From positions 62,001 through 126,000 of the forward strand of contig NZ_JAHWGP010000016.1 in NCBI RefSeq assembly GCF_020873915.1: a stretch of 64,000 bases of DNA, given 5' to 3'. How positions within the stretch are numbered: the first letter of the stretch is position 1; each line of letters starts with the position of its first letter. The stretch is from Streptomyces sp. DH5. GTDB taxonomy: Bacteria; Actinomycetota; Actinomycetes; Streptomycetales; Streptomycetaceae. Positions 16,844 to 24,632 of the stretch are shown in pieces. Both the position numbers and the translations under genes were made by a program. The notes beneath the pieces were generated by a model, which was given only the letters and a program-made list of their open reading frames with translations, searched no databases and had not been told where the DNA came from.

Positions 16844-18772
16844 TCAGTCGACCTCCGCCACGGCCTCCGCGAACTGGGCCTGGTACAGGCGCGCGTACGC
16901 GCCGTCCGCCGCCAGCAGCTTCCCGTGCGCGCCCTGTTCGACGATCGTCCCGTTCTCCATGACCAGGATCGTGTCCGCGTCCCGGATCGTCGACAGCCGG
17001 TGCGCGATCACGAACGACGTACGCCCGTGCGCCAGTCGCGCCATCGCCTGCTGGATCAGCACCTCCGTCCGCGTGTCCACCGAACTCGTCGCCTCGTCCA
17101 GCACCAGGATCACCGGATCGGACAGGAACGCCCGCGCGATGGTGATCAGCTGCTTCTCGCCCGCGCTGACCCCCGCCCCCTCGTCGTCGATCACGGTGTC
17201 GTACCCGTCGGGCAGCGTCCGCACGAACCGGTCGGCGTGCGCCGCCCGTGCCGCCTCCTCGATCTCCTCCCGGGTCACCTCCCGCGCCGCCCCGTACGCG
17301 ATGTTCTCCGCGATGGTGCCGCCGAACAGCCAGGTGTCCTGGAGCACCATGCCGATCCCGGCGCGCAGCTCGTCCCGGGACATCCGGGCGATGTCCACCC
17401 CGTCGAGCGTGATCCGCCCGCCGGACACCTCGTAGAACCGCATCAGCAGGTTCACCAGGGTCGTCTTGCCGGCGCCCGTGGGGCCGACGATGGCAACCGT
17501 GTGGCCCGGTTCGACGGTCAGCGACAGGTCCTCGATCAGCGGCTTGTCGGGGTCGTACCGGAACGACACGTGCTCCAGCGCCACCCGCCCGCGCAGCTCC
17601 CGCGGCTTCTCGGCCGGTGACGGATCGGCCTCCTGCTCCTCGGCGTCCAGCAGTTCGAAGACCCGCTCGGCGGAGGCGACACCCGACTGCACCAGGTTCG
17701 CCATCGACGCGACCTGCGTCAGCGGCATGGAGAACTGCCGCGAATACTGGATGAACGCCTGCACGTCACCGATGGACAGCGCGCCCGACGCGACCCGCAG
17801 CCCGCCGACGACCGCCACCAGCACGTAGTTGAGGTTCGACACGAAGAACATCAGCGGCTGCATGATGCCGCTGTTGAACTGCGCCTTGAAACCGGCCTCG
17901 TACAGTTCCTCGTTCTCCTCGGCGAACCGCTTCGCCGACTCCTTCTGCCGGCCGAACACCTTGACCAGGGTGTGCCCGGTGTACATCTCCTCGATGTGCG
18001 CGTTGAGCCGGCCGGTGGTGCGCCACTGCGCCACGAAGTGCGGCTGCGACCGCTTGCCCACCCGCGTGGCGACGACGAACGACAGCGGCACCGTCACCAG
18101 CGCGACCAGCGCCAGGATCCACGAGACGTAGAACATCATCGCCAGCACACCGATGATCGTCAGCAGGGAGTTGATCAGCTGGCCCATCGACTGCTGGAGC
18201 GTCTGGCCGATGTTGTCGATATCGTTGGTGGCGCGGCTGAGCACCTCGCCGCGCTGCCGCTTGTCGAAGTACGACAGCGGCAGCCGTGACAGCTTCGTCT
18301 GCACGTCCTCACGCATGCGGAACATGGTGTGGTTGACGGCCCGGTTCACCAGCCGGGTGGCGACCGCCATCAGCAGGCCGGCGGCCGTGAACACCACCAG
18401 CGCGAACAGCAGGACGTCGCCGACCGCGGTGAAGTCGATGCCCTGGCCCGGCGTGAAGTCGGTGCTGCGGAGCATGTCGGCGACATCGCCCTCGCCCCGC
18501 TCCCGCATCGCGTCGAGCACCTGTTCCTTGGTGGCGCCCTCCGGCATCCCGCGTCCGACGATCCCGGCGAAGACCAGGTCGGTGGCCTCGCCGAGGATCT
18601 TCGGACCGATCACGCTGAGACCCACGCTGAACACGACACAGGCCAGCAGCCCGTAGAGCGTCAGGCGTTCCGGGCCGAACCGGCCGATCAGCCGTCTGCT
18701 CGACCCCTTGAAGTCGAGTGAGCGCTGGTCGGGGCCGCCCCCGGCCATCATCCGTCCTGCCGGCCCGGCCAT
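16844..18772 (-). CDS. ABC exporter half-transporter with canonical ATPase site (second subunit)
   Basis: A 642-residue fused membrane/ATPase protein of the MsbA/LmrA type. About six membrane helices (residues 45-370) are followed by the nucleotide-binding domain: Walker A GPTGAGKTT, signature GVSAGEKQ, Walker B VILVLDEATSSVD and the H-loop in FVIAHRLST. Walker B has the catalytic Glu, but the signature is degenerate (VSAGE for LSGGQ). The partner at 18772 shows the reciprocal pattern, which is the hallmark of heterodimeric exporters such as TM287/288 and LmrCD. ATG 18772 overlaps the partner's stop as TGATG. An insertion of about 60 residues between the first two helices is charged. Substrate unknown. 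Confidence 0.9.
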   Translation of the reverse strand: MAGPAGRMMAGGGPDQRSLDFKGSSRRLIGRFGPERLTLYGLLACVVFSVGLSVIGPKILGEATDLVFAGIVGRGMPEGATKEQVLDAMRERGEGDVADMLRSTDFTPGQGIDFTAVGDVLLFALVVFTAAGLLMAVATRLVNRAVNHTMFRMREDVQTKLSRLPLSYFDKRQRGEVLSRATNDIDNIGQTLQQSMGQLINSLLTIIGVLAMMFYVSWILALVALVTVPLSFVVATRVGKRSQPHFVAQWRTTGRLNAHIEEMYTGHTLVKVFGRQKESAKRFAEENEELYEAGFKAQFNSGIMQPLMFFVSNLNYVLVAVVGGLRVASGALSIGDVQAFIQYSRQFSMPLTQVASMANLVQSGVASAERVFELLDAEEQEADPSPAEKPRELRGRVALEHVSFRYDPDKPLIEDLSLTVEPGHTVAIVGPTGAGKTTLVNLLMRFYEVSGGRITLDGVDIARMSRDELRAGIGMVLQDTWLFGGTIAENIAYGAAREVTREEIEEAARAAHADRFVRTLPDGYDTVIDDEGAGVSAGEKQLITIARAFLSDPVILVLDEATSSVDTRTEVLIQQAMARLAHGRTSFVIAHRLSTIRDADTILVMENGTIVEQGAHGKLLAADGAYARLYQAQFAEAVAEVD

Positions 18773-20505
18773 CAGGCGGCCTCCGCTTCCGTCAGCTGGG
18801 AGAGCACGATCTCCCGGTAGGTCTCGTTGTCCGCCATCAGCTCGTGGTGCCGGCCGGTGCCGACGACCCGGCCCTCGTCCAGGACCACGATCCGGTCGGC
18901 GTCCCGGATGGTCGCCACCCGCTGGGCGACGATCACCACGGTGGCCTCCGCCGTCTCCCGGGCCAGAGCCGCCCGCAGGGCCGCGTCGGTGGCGTAGTCG
19001 AGCGCGGAGAAGGAGTCGTCGAAGAGGTAGATCTCCGGACGCTGCACCAGCGTCCGGGCGATCGCCAGGCGCTGGCGCTGCCCGCCGGAGACGTTCGTCC
19101 CGCCCTGCGCGATCGGCGCGTCGAGGCCGCCCTCCAGCCGCTCCACGAAGTCCCGTCCCTGCGCCACCTCCAGCGCGTGCCACAGCTCCTCGTCGGTGGC
19201 GTCCGGGTTGCCGTAGCGCAGGTTCGTCGCCACCGTGCCCGCGAAAAGGTACGGCTTCTGCGGTACCAGGCCGACGGTCCTCGCGAGCAGGGCGGGCCCG
19301 ATGTCCGCCACCGGCACCCCGTCCACGAGAACCTCGCCCTCGGTCACGTCGAACAGCCGCGGGACCAGCCCCAGCAGGGTGGACTTGCCGCTGCCGGTCG
19401 AGCCGATCACGGCCGTGACCTCGCCGGGCCGTGCCTCCAGGGAGACCTCCCTGAGCACCGGCTCCTCGGCGCCCGGGTAGCGGAAGCCCGCGCCCCGGAC
19501 CTCCAGGTGCCCGTGCCGGCGCAGTTCCGTGACGGGTGCCGCGGGCGGCACCACGCTGGAGGAGGTGTCCAGCACCTCGTGGATGCGCTCGGCGCACACC
19601 TCGGCGCGCGGCACCATCATGAACATGAAGGTGGCCATCATCACGGACATGACGATCTGCATCAGGTAGGCGAGGAACGCCGTCAGGTCACCGATCTGCA
19701 TCCCGCCGCTGTCGATCCGGTGCGCACCGAACCACACCACCGCGATCGACGACAGGTTCACCACCGTCATGACCACCGGGAACATCAGCGCGAGCAGATT
19801 GCCCGTGCCCAGCGAGACGTCGGTCAGCTCGGTGTTGGACTTCCGGAACCGCCCCTGCTCGTACGTGTCCCGTACGAACGCCCGGATCACCCGGTTGCCG
19901 GTGATCTGCTCGCGCAGCACCCGGTTCACCGTGTCCAGCCGCTCCTGCATGGTCCGGAACAGCGGGCGCAGCCTCCGTACGATCAGCGTCACGCAGATCG
20001 CCAGCACCGGGACGACCCCGACCAGCACCCCGGACAGCGGGACGTCGAGTCCGAGCGCCATCACGATGCCGCCCACGCACATGATCGGCGCCGACACCAT
20101 CAGAGTGAACGTCATCAGGGCCAGCATCTGCACCTGCTGCACGTCGTTCGTCGTACGGGTGATCAGTGAAGGCGCGCCGAAGTGACCCACCTCACGCGCG
20201 GAGAACGACTGCACGCGGTCGAAGACGGCGGCGCGCACGTCCCGCCCGAGGGCCGCGGCGGTGCGGGCGCCGTAGTACACGGCCCCCACGTTGCACACGA
20301 CCTGCACCAGCGAGATGCCGGTCATCAGGGCGCCGAAGCCCAGGATGTAGCCGGTGTCGCCCTTGACGACGCCGTCGTCGATGATGTCCGCGTTGAGCGT
20401 GGGCAGGTAGAGCGAGGCGCAGGTCTGCAGGAACTGCAGCAGCACCAGAAGGGCGATGGATCTCTTGTAGGGTCGAAGACGGGTCCGCAGGAGTCGTATG
20501 AGCAC
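18772..20505 (-). CDS. ABC exporter half-transporter with degenerate ATPase site (first subunit)
   Basis: A 577-residue half-transporter with six membrane helices and a C-terminal ATPase: Walker A GSTGSGKST, canonical signature NVSGGQRQR and Walker B EIYLFDDSFSALD. The residue after the Walker B aspartate is Asp instead of the catalytic Glu, and the H-loop position reads IVAQRVATI with Gln replacing His. These are the expected substitutions of the non-hydrolysing subunit in heterodimeric exporters; the neighbour supplies the functional glutamate. GTG 20505 is preferred, since the frame extends only to a TTG at 20538 without better support. It probably forms a drug or lipid exporter with the product of 16844-18772. 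Confidence 0.88.
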   Translation of the reverse strand: MLIRLLRTRLRPYKRSIALLVLLQFLQTCASLYLPTLNADIIDDGVVKGDTGYILGFGALMTGISLVQVVCNVGAVYYGARTAAALGRDVRAAVFDRVQSFSAREVGHFGAPSLITRTTNDVQQVQMLALMTFTLMVSAPIMCVGGIVMALGLDVPLSGVLVGVVPVLAICVTLIVRRLRPLFRTMQERLDTVNRVLREQITGNRVIRAFVRDTYEQGRFRKSNTELTDVSLGTGNLLALMFPVVMTVVNLSSIAVVWFGAHRIDSGGMQIGDLTAFLAYLMQIVMSVMMATFMFMMVPRAEVCAERIHEVLDTSSSVVPPAAPVTELRRHGHLEVRGAGFRYPGAEEPVLREVSLEARPGEVTAVIGSTGSGKSTLLGLVPRLFDVTEGEVLVDGVPVADIGPALLARTVGLVPQKPYLFAGTVATNLRYGNPDATDEELWHALEVAQGRDFVERLEGGLDAPIAQGGTNVSGGQRQRLAIARTLVQRPEIYLFDDSFSALDYATDAALRAALARETAEATVVIVAQRVATIRDADRIVVLDEGRVVGTGRHHELMADNETYREIVLSQLTEAEAA

Positions 20506-20656
20506 GCTGAATCTCTCGGGTGGTCGGCGAGGGCGCAAGGTTGCCCGTGGCCCCCATCGTCGAACACTCCACCCGCGTTACCCCAACCGATTTACCGGCG
20601 TGCCCGCATCTGCGCGCCCGTCCTGCGCGCCCGCTCCGGGAGGAGCCCCCCCGGAG

Positions 20657-22108
20657 CTACCGGAGCGCCCCGGGATGGGTCTGCTCGCGCACCGACACGA
20701 ACTGCTGGCGCACCGCCTGGCCCACCGCCAACTCCTCCCCGGGGTCGAGCACCTGGGCCACCGGGCCCTGCCAGACGGGAGGGGTCCGCGGATCGAGCGT
20801 GCCCTGCGACACGCCGAGCGCCCAGGCCGCTTGCCGGGCCGCGCCGATCGCCGCGTAGTCCGCCGGCTGCGGCACCACCACCTGCGTCCCGAACAGCGAC
20901 GGCGCCGCCGCCTGCACGGCCGGCAGTTCCGCGGCCTGGCCCAGCAGGAAGACCCGCCGCACGTCCACGCCCCGCCCGCGCAGCACGTCCAGCGCGTCCG
21001 CGAGCCCGCACAGCATCCCCTCGAACGCGGCCCGCGCCAGGTGCTCCGGCTTCATCGACTCGCGCCGCAGACCCGCCAGTGTCCCGGCGGTGTGCGGCAG
21101 GTTCGGGGTGCGCTCACCCTCCAGATAGGGCAGCAGCACCAGCCCGTGCGAGCCCGGCGTCGACTTCATCGCCAGCTCGGACAGGCTCTCCAGGTCGGGC
21201 AGCCCCAGCAGTTCCGCGGTCCCGCGCAACACCCGTACGGCGTTCAGGGTGGTGACGACGGGCAGGTGCATACCGGTCGCGTCGGCCAGGGACGTGATCA
21301 TCCCGTGGTGGTCGACCAGCGGCTCCGAGTGCACGGCCATCACGGACCCGGACGCGCCGAGCGAGACCACCGCGTCGCCCAGCCCGATACCGAGCCCGAA
21401 CGCCGCCGCCATCGTCTCGCCCGTACCGGCGGAGATCAGCAGCCCCTCCGGCGTCGTCCCGGCCGCGTCCGCCGGGCCGATCACCTCGGGCAGCATCGCC
21501 TGGTGACCGAGCGCCATCTCCACCAGATCGGGCCGGTAACCACCGGTCGCCGCCGCCCAGTAGCCGGTGCCGGACGCGCCGCCCCGGTCGGTGGTGCGCC
21601 GCACCGGACGGCCCAGCAACTGCCACACCAGCCAGTCGTGCGCCTGGAGCAGTACCGCGGTGCGCGCCGCGTTCTCCGGTTCGCTGCGGGCGAGCCAGCG
21701 CAGCTTGGTCACCGACTGCGCGGCCCCCGGCACACAGCCCACGGCCTGCGCCCAGGCCTCGCGCCCGCCGAGCGCCTCGACCAGGTCCGCCGCGGCGACC
21801 TGCGCGCGCTTGTCCCCGCCGGTCATCGCGGGGCGCACGGTGTTGCCCTGCGAGTCCAGCGGCACCAGCGCGTTCGACTGGGCGGACACGCCGATGGCCT
21901 GCACACCCTCCAGCAGCCCGCCGCCCGCCGCCTCGCCCAGCGACAGCAGCCAGGCCTGCGGGTCCACGTCGGAGGGACGGCCGCCGCCGTCGGGGCCCTG
22001 TACCGGATGCTGGGCGTACCCCTGCCTGACCACGGCCCCGGTGTCCGTGTCACAGACGACGATGCGAGTGAAATCGGGCGCACTGTCCAGCCCGGCGACT
22101 ATCCCCAT
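20657..22108 (-). CDS. FGGY-family carbohydrate kinase (xylulokinase-like)
   Basis: An ATP-dependent sugar kinase of 483 residues with the actin-like fold. The N-terminal nucleotide/sugar domain begins IVAGLDSAPDFTRIVV and contains AIGVSAQSNALVPLD. The central SLGASGSVMAVHSEP is the phosphate-binding loop region. The C-terminal FGGY part has LPYLEGERTPNLPHT and ARAAFEGMLCGLADALDVLR. It looks like the D-xylulokinase subgroup, but no xylose isomerase or transporter adjoins it, so the substrate remains open. ATG 22108 starts at the conserved N-terminus; the frame could begin nine codons earlier. It lies 151 bp upstream of the ABC exporter pair and is probably separate from it. Confidence 0.82.
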   Translation of the reverse strand: MGIVAGLDSAPDFTRIVVCDTDTGAVVRQGYAQHPVQGPDGGGRPSDVDPQAWLLSLGEAAGGGLLEGVQAIGVSAQSNALVPLDSQGNTVRPAMTGGDKRAQVAAADLVEALGGREAWAQAVGCVPGAAQSVTKLRWLARSEPENAARTAVLLQAHDWLVWQLLGRPVRRTTDRGGASGTGYWAAATGGYRPDLVEMALGHQAMLPEVIGPADAAGTTPEGLLISAGTGETMAAAFGLGIGLGDAVVSLGASGSVMAVHSEPLVDHHGMITSLADATGMHLPVVTTLNAVRVLRGTAELLGLPDLESLSELAMKSTPGSHGLVLLPYLEGERTPNLPHTAGTLAGLRRESMKPEHLARAAFEGMLCGLADALDVLRGRGVDVRRVFLLGQAAELPAVQAAAPSLFGTQVVVPQPADYAAIGAARQAAWALGVSQGTLDPRTPPVWQGPVAQVLDPGEELAVGQAVRQQFVSVREQTHPGALR

Positions 22109-22180
22109 GCTGCAAGTTTGCCGCACGCCCCCCACGGAGTGGGGGAGCGGGCGGCGTCGGAGTGAGGACGGGAAGGCCCG

Positions 22181-22486
22181 TCACGTGTTGCTGGTGCCCC
22201 AGTCGTCCTCCGCCGGGCCGTGGGCCGTGCGTTCCCGCAGGGCGGAGACGCGCTGGGCGACCGAGTCGGGCATGCGGTCACCGACCTTGTGGCTCACCGC
22301 CTGGTACGCCTTGTCCGCGAACTCGCGGCCCTGCCGGCCCGCGCTCTCCGCGGTGTTGCGTACCGCGGGGTTCTGTGTGAGCTGCTGAGCGGACCTCCTC
22401 AGCTGCTCGTAGCGTTCCCGTCCGGCCTTCGTGCCCAGCACGTAACCCAGGGCTGCTCCGGCGACGAACGTGAGCCGGTACATCAT
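22181..22486 (-). CDS. YtxH-like small membrane protein
   Basis: A 101-residue protein. Residues 3-19 form a short hydrophobic, glycine-containing segment (YRLTFVAGAALGYVLGT) followed at once by KAGRERYEQLRRSAQQL, the typical YtxH-like pattern of a membrane helix and then a charged amphipathic stretch. The rest is hydrophilic and probably helical. ATG 22486 (or the adjacent 22483) is preceded by GGGTGG. The function is unknown in this genus; B. subtilis YtxH is a general-stress protein. Confidence 0.75.
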   Translation of the reverse strand: MMYRLTFVAGAALGYVLGTKAGRERYEQLRRSAQQLTQNPAVRNTAESAGRQGREFADKAYQAVSHKVGDRMPDSVAQRVSALRERTAHGPAEDDWGTSNT

Positions 22487-22654
22487 GACGGCCACCCTTC
22501 CCGTTGTTCCAGTCTGCGAAGGTCTCCGGCACGGCGACAGCGCCGGGGAGTACCGATTGGCGGAGCACCCCCCTGCTTGCGCTAATGTATGTGTCGCAGC
22601 GAGCGCGCGCCCCCTGGCGAATACCCAGGCGGGTGCGTTCGATGCACGAGGCAT

Positions 22655-22727
22655 TCCTCCGTAGCTCAATTGGCAGAGCAGCCGGCTGTTAACCGGCAGG
22701 TTACTGGTTCGAGTCCAGTCGGGGGAG
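22655..22727 (+). tRNA. tRNA-Asn (anticodon GTT), first copy
   Basis: A 73-nt cloverleaf. The acceptor arm TCCTCCG pairs with CGGGGGA, with one T-G wobble. The D-arm has AGCTCAATTGGCAGAGC, the anticodon loop CTGTTAA gives GTT, and the T-arm CTGG-TTCGAGT-CCAG is perfect. The discriminator is G and the 3' CCA is not encoded. A second identical gene follows 5 bp later. Confidence 0.97.
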
Positions 22728-22732
22728 CTCGG

Positions 22733-22805
22733 TCCTCCGTAGCTCAATTGGCAGAGCAGCCGGCTGTTAACCGGCAGGTTACTGGTTCGAGTCCAGTCGG
22801 GGGAG
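22733..22805 (+). tRNA. tRNA-Asn (anticodon GTT), second copy
   Basis: Identical over all 73 bases to the copy at 22655-22727, so the pair is a tandem duplication of 78-bp units. Both should be processed from one transcript that ends at the hairpin at 22816-22838. Confidence 0.97.
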
Positions 22806-22815
22806 CAGATGAACG

Positions 22816-22838
22816 AGGACCCCTTGGGGGTCCTTTTT
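22816..22838 (+). terminator. Rho-independent terminator after the tRNA-Asn pair
   Basis: AGGACCCC (22816-22823) pairs perfectly with GGGGTCCT (22827-22834) around a 3-nt loop and is followed by TTTT. This is a classic intrinsic terminator, rarer in Streptomyces than T-less hairpins. It lies 11 bp after the second tRNA. Confidence 0.9.
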
Positions 22839-22981
22839 CATGTCCGGGGGAACCGCACGGCGCTCGGCGAAGTCTCCGTGGTCGACAGGGCCGTGAGCAG
22901 CCGACCAGCCGAAGCAGGAGATCGTATGAGCGGCTATGCTGCGGCAGACGGCGCGCACACCTGTGCGCGACACGCCGTTAT

Positions 22982-23058
22982 GGGGCGGTAGCTCAGCCGG
23001 TTAGAGCAGCGGACTCATAATCCGTCGGCCGTGGGTTCGAGTCCCACCCGCCCCACCA
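22982..23058 (+). tRNA. tRNA with anticodon CAT (elongator Met, or Ile2 after lysidine modification)
   Basis: The acceptor arm GGGGCGG pairs perfectly with CCGCCCC (23048-23054). The D-arm is AGCTCAGCCGGTTAGAGC, the anticodon loop CTCATAA and the T-arm GTGGG-TTCGAGT-CCCAC. The discriminator A is at 23055 and, unlike the neighbouring tRNA-Asn genes, CCA is encoded at 23056-23058. It is not an initiator: the acceptor stem starts with a Watson-Crick G-C pair. Whether it is tRNA-Met or the TilS-modified tRNA-Ile2 cannot be settled by eye. Confidence 0.93.
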
Positions 23059-23141
23059 GCACCGCGGCACCCGCCCTGCGCCCTGTCATCACGGCGGACG
23101 GCCGGGGCCGCCGGTCCCCCATCCTGCCGTGCGGTCCGTCC

Positions 23142-23297
23142 TCAGCCGCGCTCGGCGTTGTCGTGGGACGGTTCGGTGGCGTCCGCCGGGTCGCGTTCGC
23201 CCTCCGCCTGGGACGGAGTGGTGTGCGGCACGTCGGGGGTGGTCCACTCGTCCTCGTCCCGGTCGCCCTCGGCCTGGGACGGAGTGTGCTCGCTCAT
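23142..23297 (-). CDS. Small acidic hypothetical protein with internal repeat
   Basis: A 51-residue, very acidic, hydrophilic protein (MSEHTPSQAEGDRDEDEW...). It contains two copies of TPSQAEG(D/E)RD, about 23 residues apart. The ATG at 23297 has an excellent GGAGG seven bases upstream, the best reason to accept so short a gene. No cysteines and no hydrophobic segment are present, so it may be intrinsically disordered. It shares orientation with the STAS-ANTAR gene just upstream (stop at 23387), so it could be co-transcribed. I do not recognise a function. Confidence 0.65.
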   Translation of the reverse strand: MSEHTPSQAEGDRDEDEWTTPDVPHTTPSQAEGERDPADATEPSHDNAERG

Positions 23298-23386
23298 GGT
23301 GATGCCTCCTGGTCGCGGGACCGTTCCCGACGGGTACCCCGCCTGGTCCGGGAGCACCGTGCGGGCGGCACCCCGGTGGCGCAGTG

Positions 23387-24073
23387 CTAAGCGCCGAGTC
23401 CCGTACGGCGGGCCAGCGCACGGGACAGCGCCGTGCGGACCTCCTCGGGCGGGGCGGTGCCCTCCGCCTCCGCGCAGCTGGTCAGGGACTGCGCGACGTC
23501 GCGCAACTTCGTGTTGGAGAGCTGGGACGCCTCACGCAGGATGTGCCAGGCCTCGTCCGAGGTGCAGCCGTACGTCGCCATCAGGATGCCGCGCGCCTGG
23601 TCGATGACCGGACGGGAGGCGATCGCCTGCCGCAGCTGCTCGACCTCCTCCTGGAGCAGGTGCAGCCGCTCCTCCCGCTCCCGCGCCACCGCGGAGACGA
23701 CCGGCGACGGCGTACGGTCCAGGGCCGGCGAGGACAGCGGATCGGTCGTGTCGAGGCCGGCGAGCTCCAGGATGCGGCGCGGCTGACCGTTCCAGCGGGT
23801 CGCCGTGACCGGCACCGACCACCGCCGGCCGTGGTCGCGCAGCACCTCCAGGAACTCCAGTCCGGCCGTGTCCATGAAGCGCACGCCGCTCATGTCCAGA
23901 TCGACCCGGGCCGTGCCGGCGGGCAGCTGCGCCAGCTTTTCGGCCAGGGCCCGGGCGGACCCGCGGACCAGCTCGCCGCGCGGACTGAGCAGCGCCCGGT
24001 CCGCGTCCATGCGACCGCCGATGACCAAGATTTCCTGCCTTCCCGGTAGGGCGAGTGATGCCGCGCAGGTCAT
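23387..24073 (-). CDS. STAS-ANTAR regulatory protein
   Basis: A cytoplasmic protein of 228 residues. Residues about 25-110 form a STAS (anti-anti-sigma) domain with the phospho-acceptor region VRFMDTAGLEFLEVL; in this type the usual DSS/DST serine is replaced by DTA, where Thr could be the acceptor. Residues about 135-200 form an ANTAR RNA-binding domain: ERLHLLQEEVEQLRQAIASRPVIDQARGILMATYGCTSDEAW and the conserved helix after it. ANTAR proteins bind paired hairpins in nascent RNA to prevent termination. ATG 24073 has GAGG upstream. It is divergent from the STAS and MEDS-HATPase pair at 24276-25582, which suggests one signalling unit. Confidence 0.82.
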   Translation of the reverse strand: MTCAASLALPGRQEILVIGGRMDADRALLSPRGELVRGSARALAEKLAQLPAGTARVDLDMSGVRFMDTAGLEFLEVLRDHGRRWSVPVTATRWNGQPRRILELAGLDTTDPLSSPALDRTPSPVVSAVAREREERLHLLQEEVEQLRQAIASRPVIDQARGILMATYGCTSDEAWHILREASQLSNTKLRDVAQSLTSCAEAEGTAPPEEVRTALSRALARRTGLGA

Positions 24074-24275
24074 GTCACTGCCTCGTCGGTGCTCGTGGAT
24101 CGTCGGTGCGTCCGGGGTGCGCCCGGGGCGTCACCGGCACCGGAGCGGTAGGCTGCGCACGTTCCCGGCTGCGCTTTGGGTGCGCCTGCCCACCTTGCTG
24201 CCTGCTACACACCGTGCCGGGGAATGGCCGGGAACCGCCGTGGGTAGGGGCGGTGCCGGGAGCGTGAGGAGACGC

Positions 24276-24632
24276 GTGGTGGGCAGTCGGCATCGGACGC
24301 CGTACGGAACCGGGGATCCGGGGCGGTCCCTGACGGTGCGCCCGCTGGAGGGGTGCCGGGGGATCCGTGCGGCGGGCGAGGTCGGGCTGGCCACGCACAC
24401 GATCTGGGAAGGCGTACTGGAGCAGGCGGTACGCGAAGGTGAGGCCGTGTATTACCTGGAACTGTCCGAGGTGACGTTCGTCGACGTCGCGGGCGCGGGC
24501 GCGCTCGTGGCGGCCGCCGGGCGGCTCGGCGCGGGGCGGCGGCTCGTGGTGCGCCGGCCGCCGCCCGCACTGCGCAGGACGCTGGAGGCGTTCTGGCCCG
24601 GCCTGCCGACGATCGAGGTGTCGAGGTGCTGA
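24276..24632 (+). CDS. STAS-domain protein (anti-anti-sigma factor type)
   Basis: About 118 residues, with the STAS fold SLTVRPLEGCRGIRAAGEVGL, YYLELSEVTFVDVAGAGALVAAAGRL and RRLVVRRPPPALRRTLE. The phospho-acceptor serine of RsbV-like proteins is replaced (VDVAGAG), so phosphorylation at the usual site is unlikely. The start is GTG 24276 or 24279, both after GAGGAG at 24266-24271; GTG 24264 is less likely. Its last codons overlap the GTG of the next gene by 7 bp, so the two are translationally coupled. The coupled partner has a HATPase domain, which suggests a partner-switching pair. Confidence 0.7.
   Translation: MVGSRHRTPYGTGDPGRSLTVRPLEGCRGIRAAGEVGLATHTIWEGVLEQAVREGEAVYYLELSEVTFVDVAGAGALVAAAGRLGAGRRLVVRRPPPALRRTLEAFWPGLPTIEVSRC

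Noticed and set aside
22655-22805. Integrated element at the tRNA-Asn duplication
   Set aside because: No integrase, no att-like duplicate fragment beyond the complete second tRNA gene and no foreign-looking genes nearby.
22982-23058. Initiator tRNA-Met interpretation of the CAT tRNA
   Set aside because: Initiators have a mismatched first acceptor pair and three G-C pairs in the anticodon stem; here the first pair is G-C and the stem pattern is of the elongator/Ile2 type.
24075-24400. Several short frames in the gap between the STAS-ANTAR and STAS genes
   Set aside because: No ribosome binding sites and arginine/proline-rich noise; the true STAS start is at 24276-24279.
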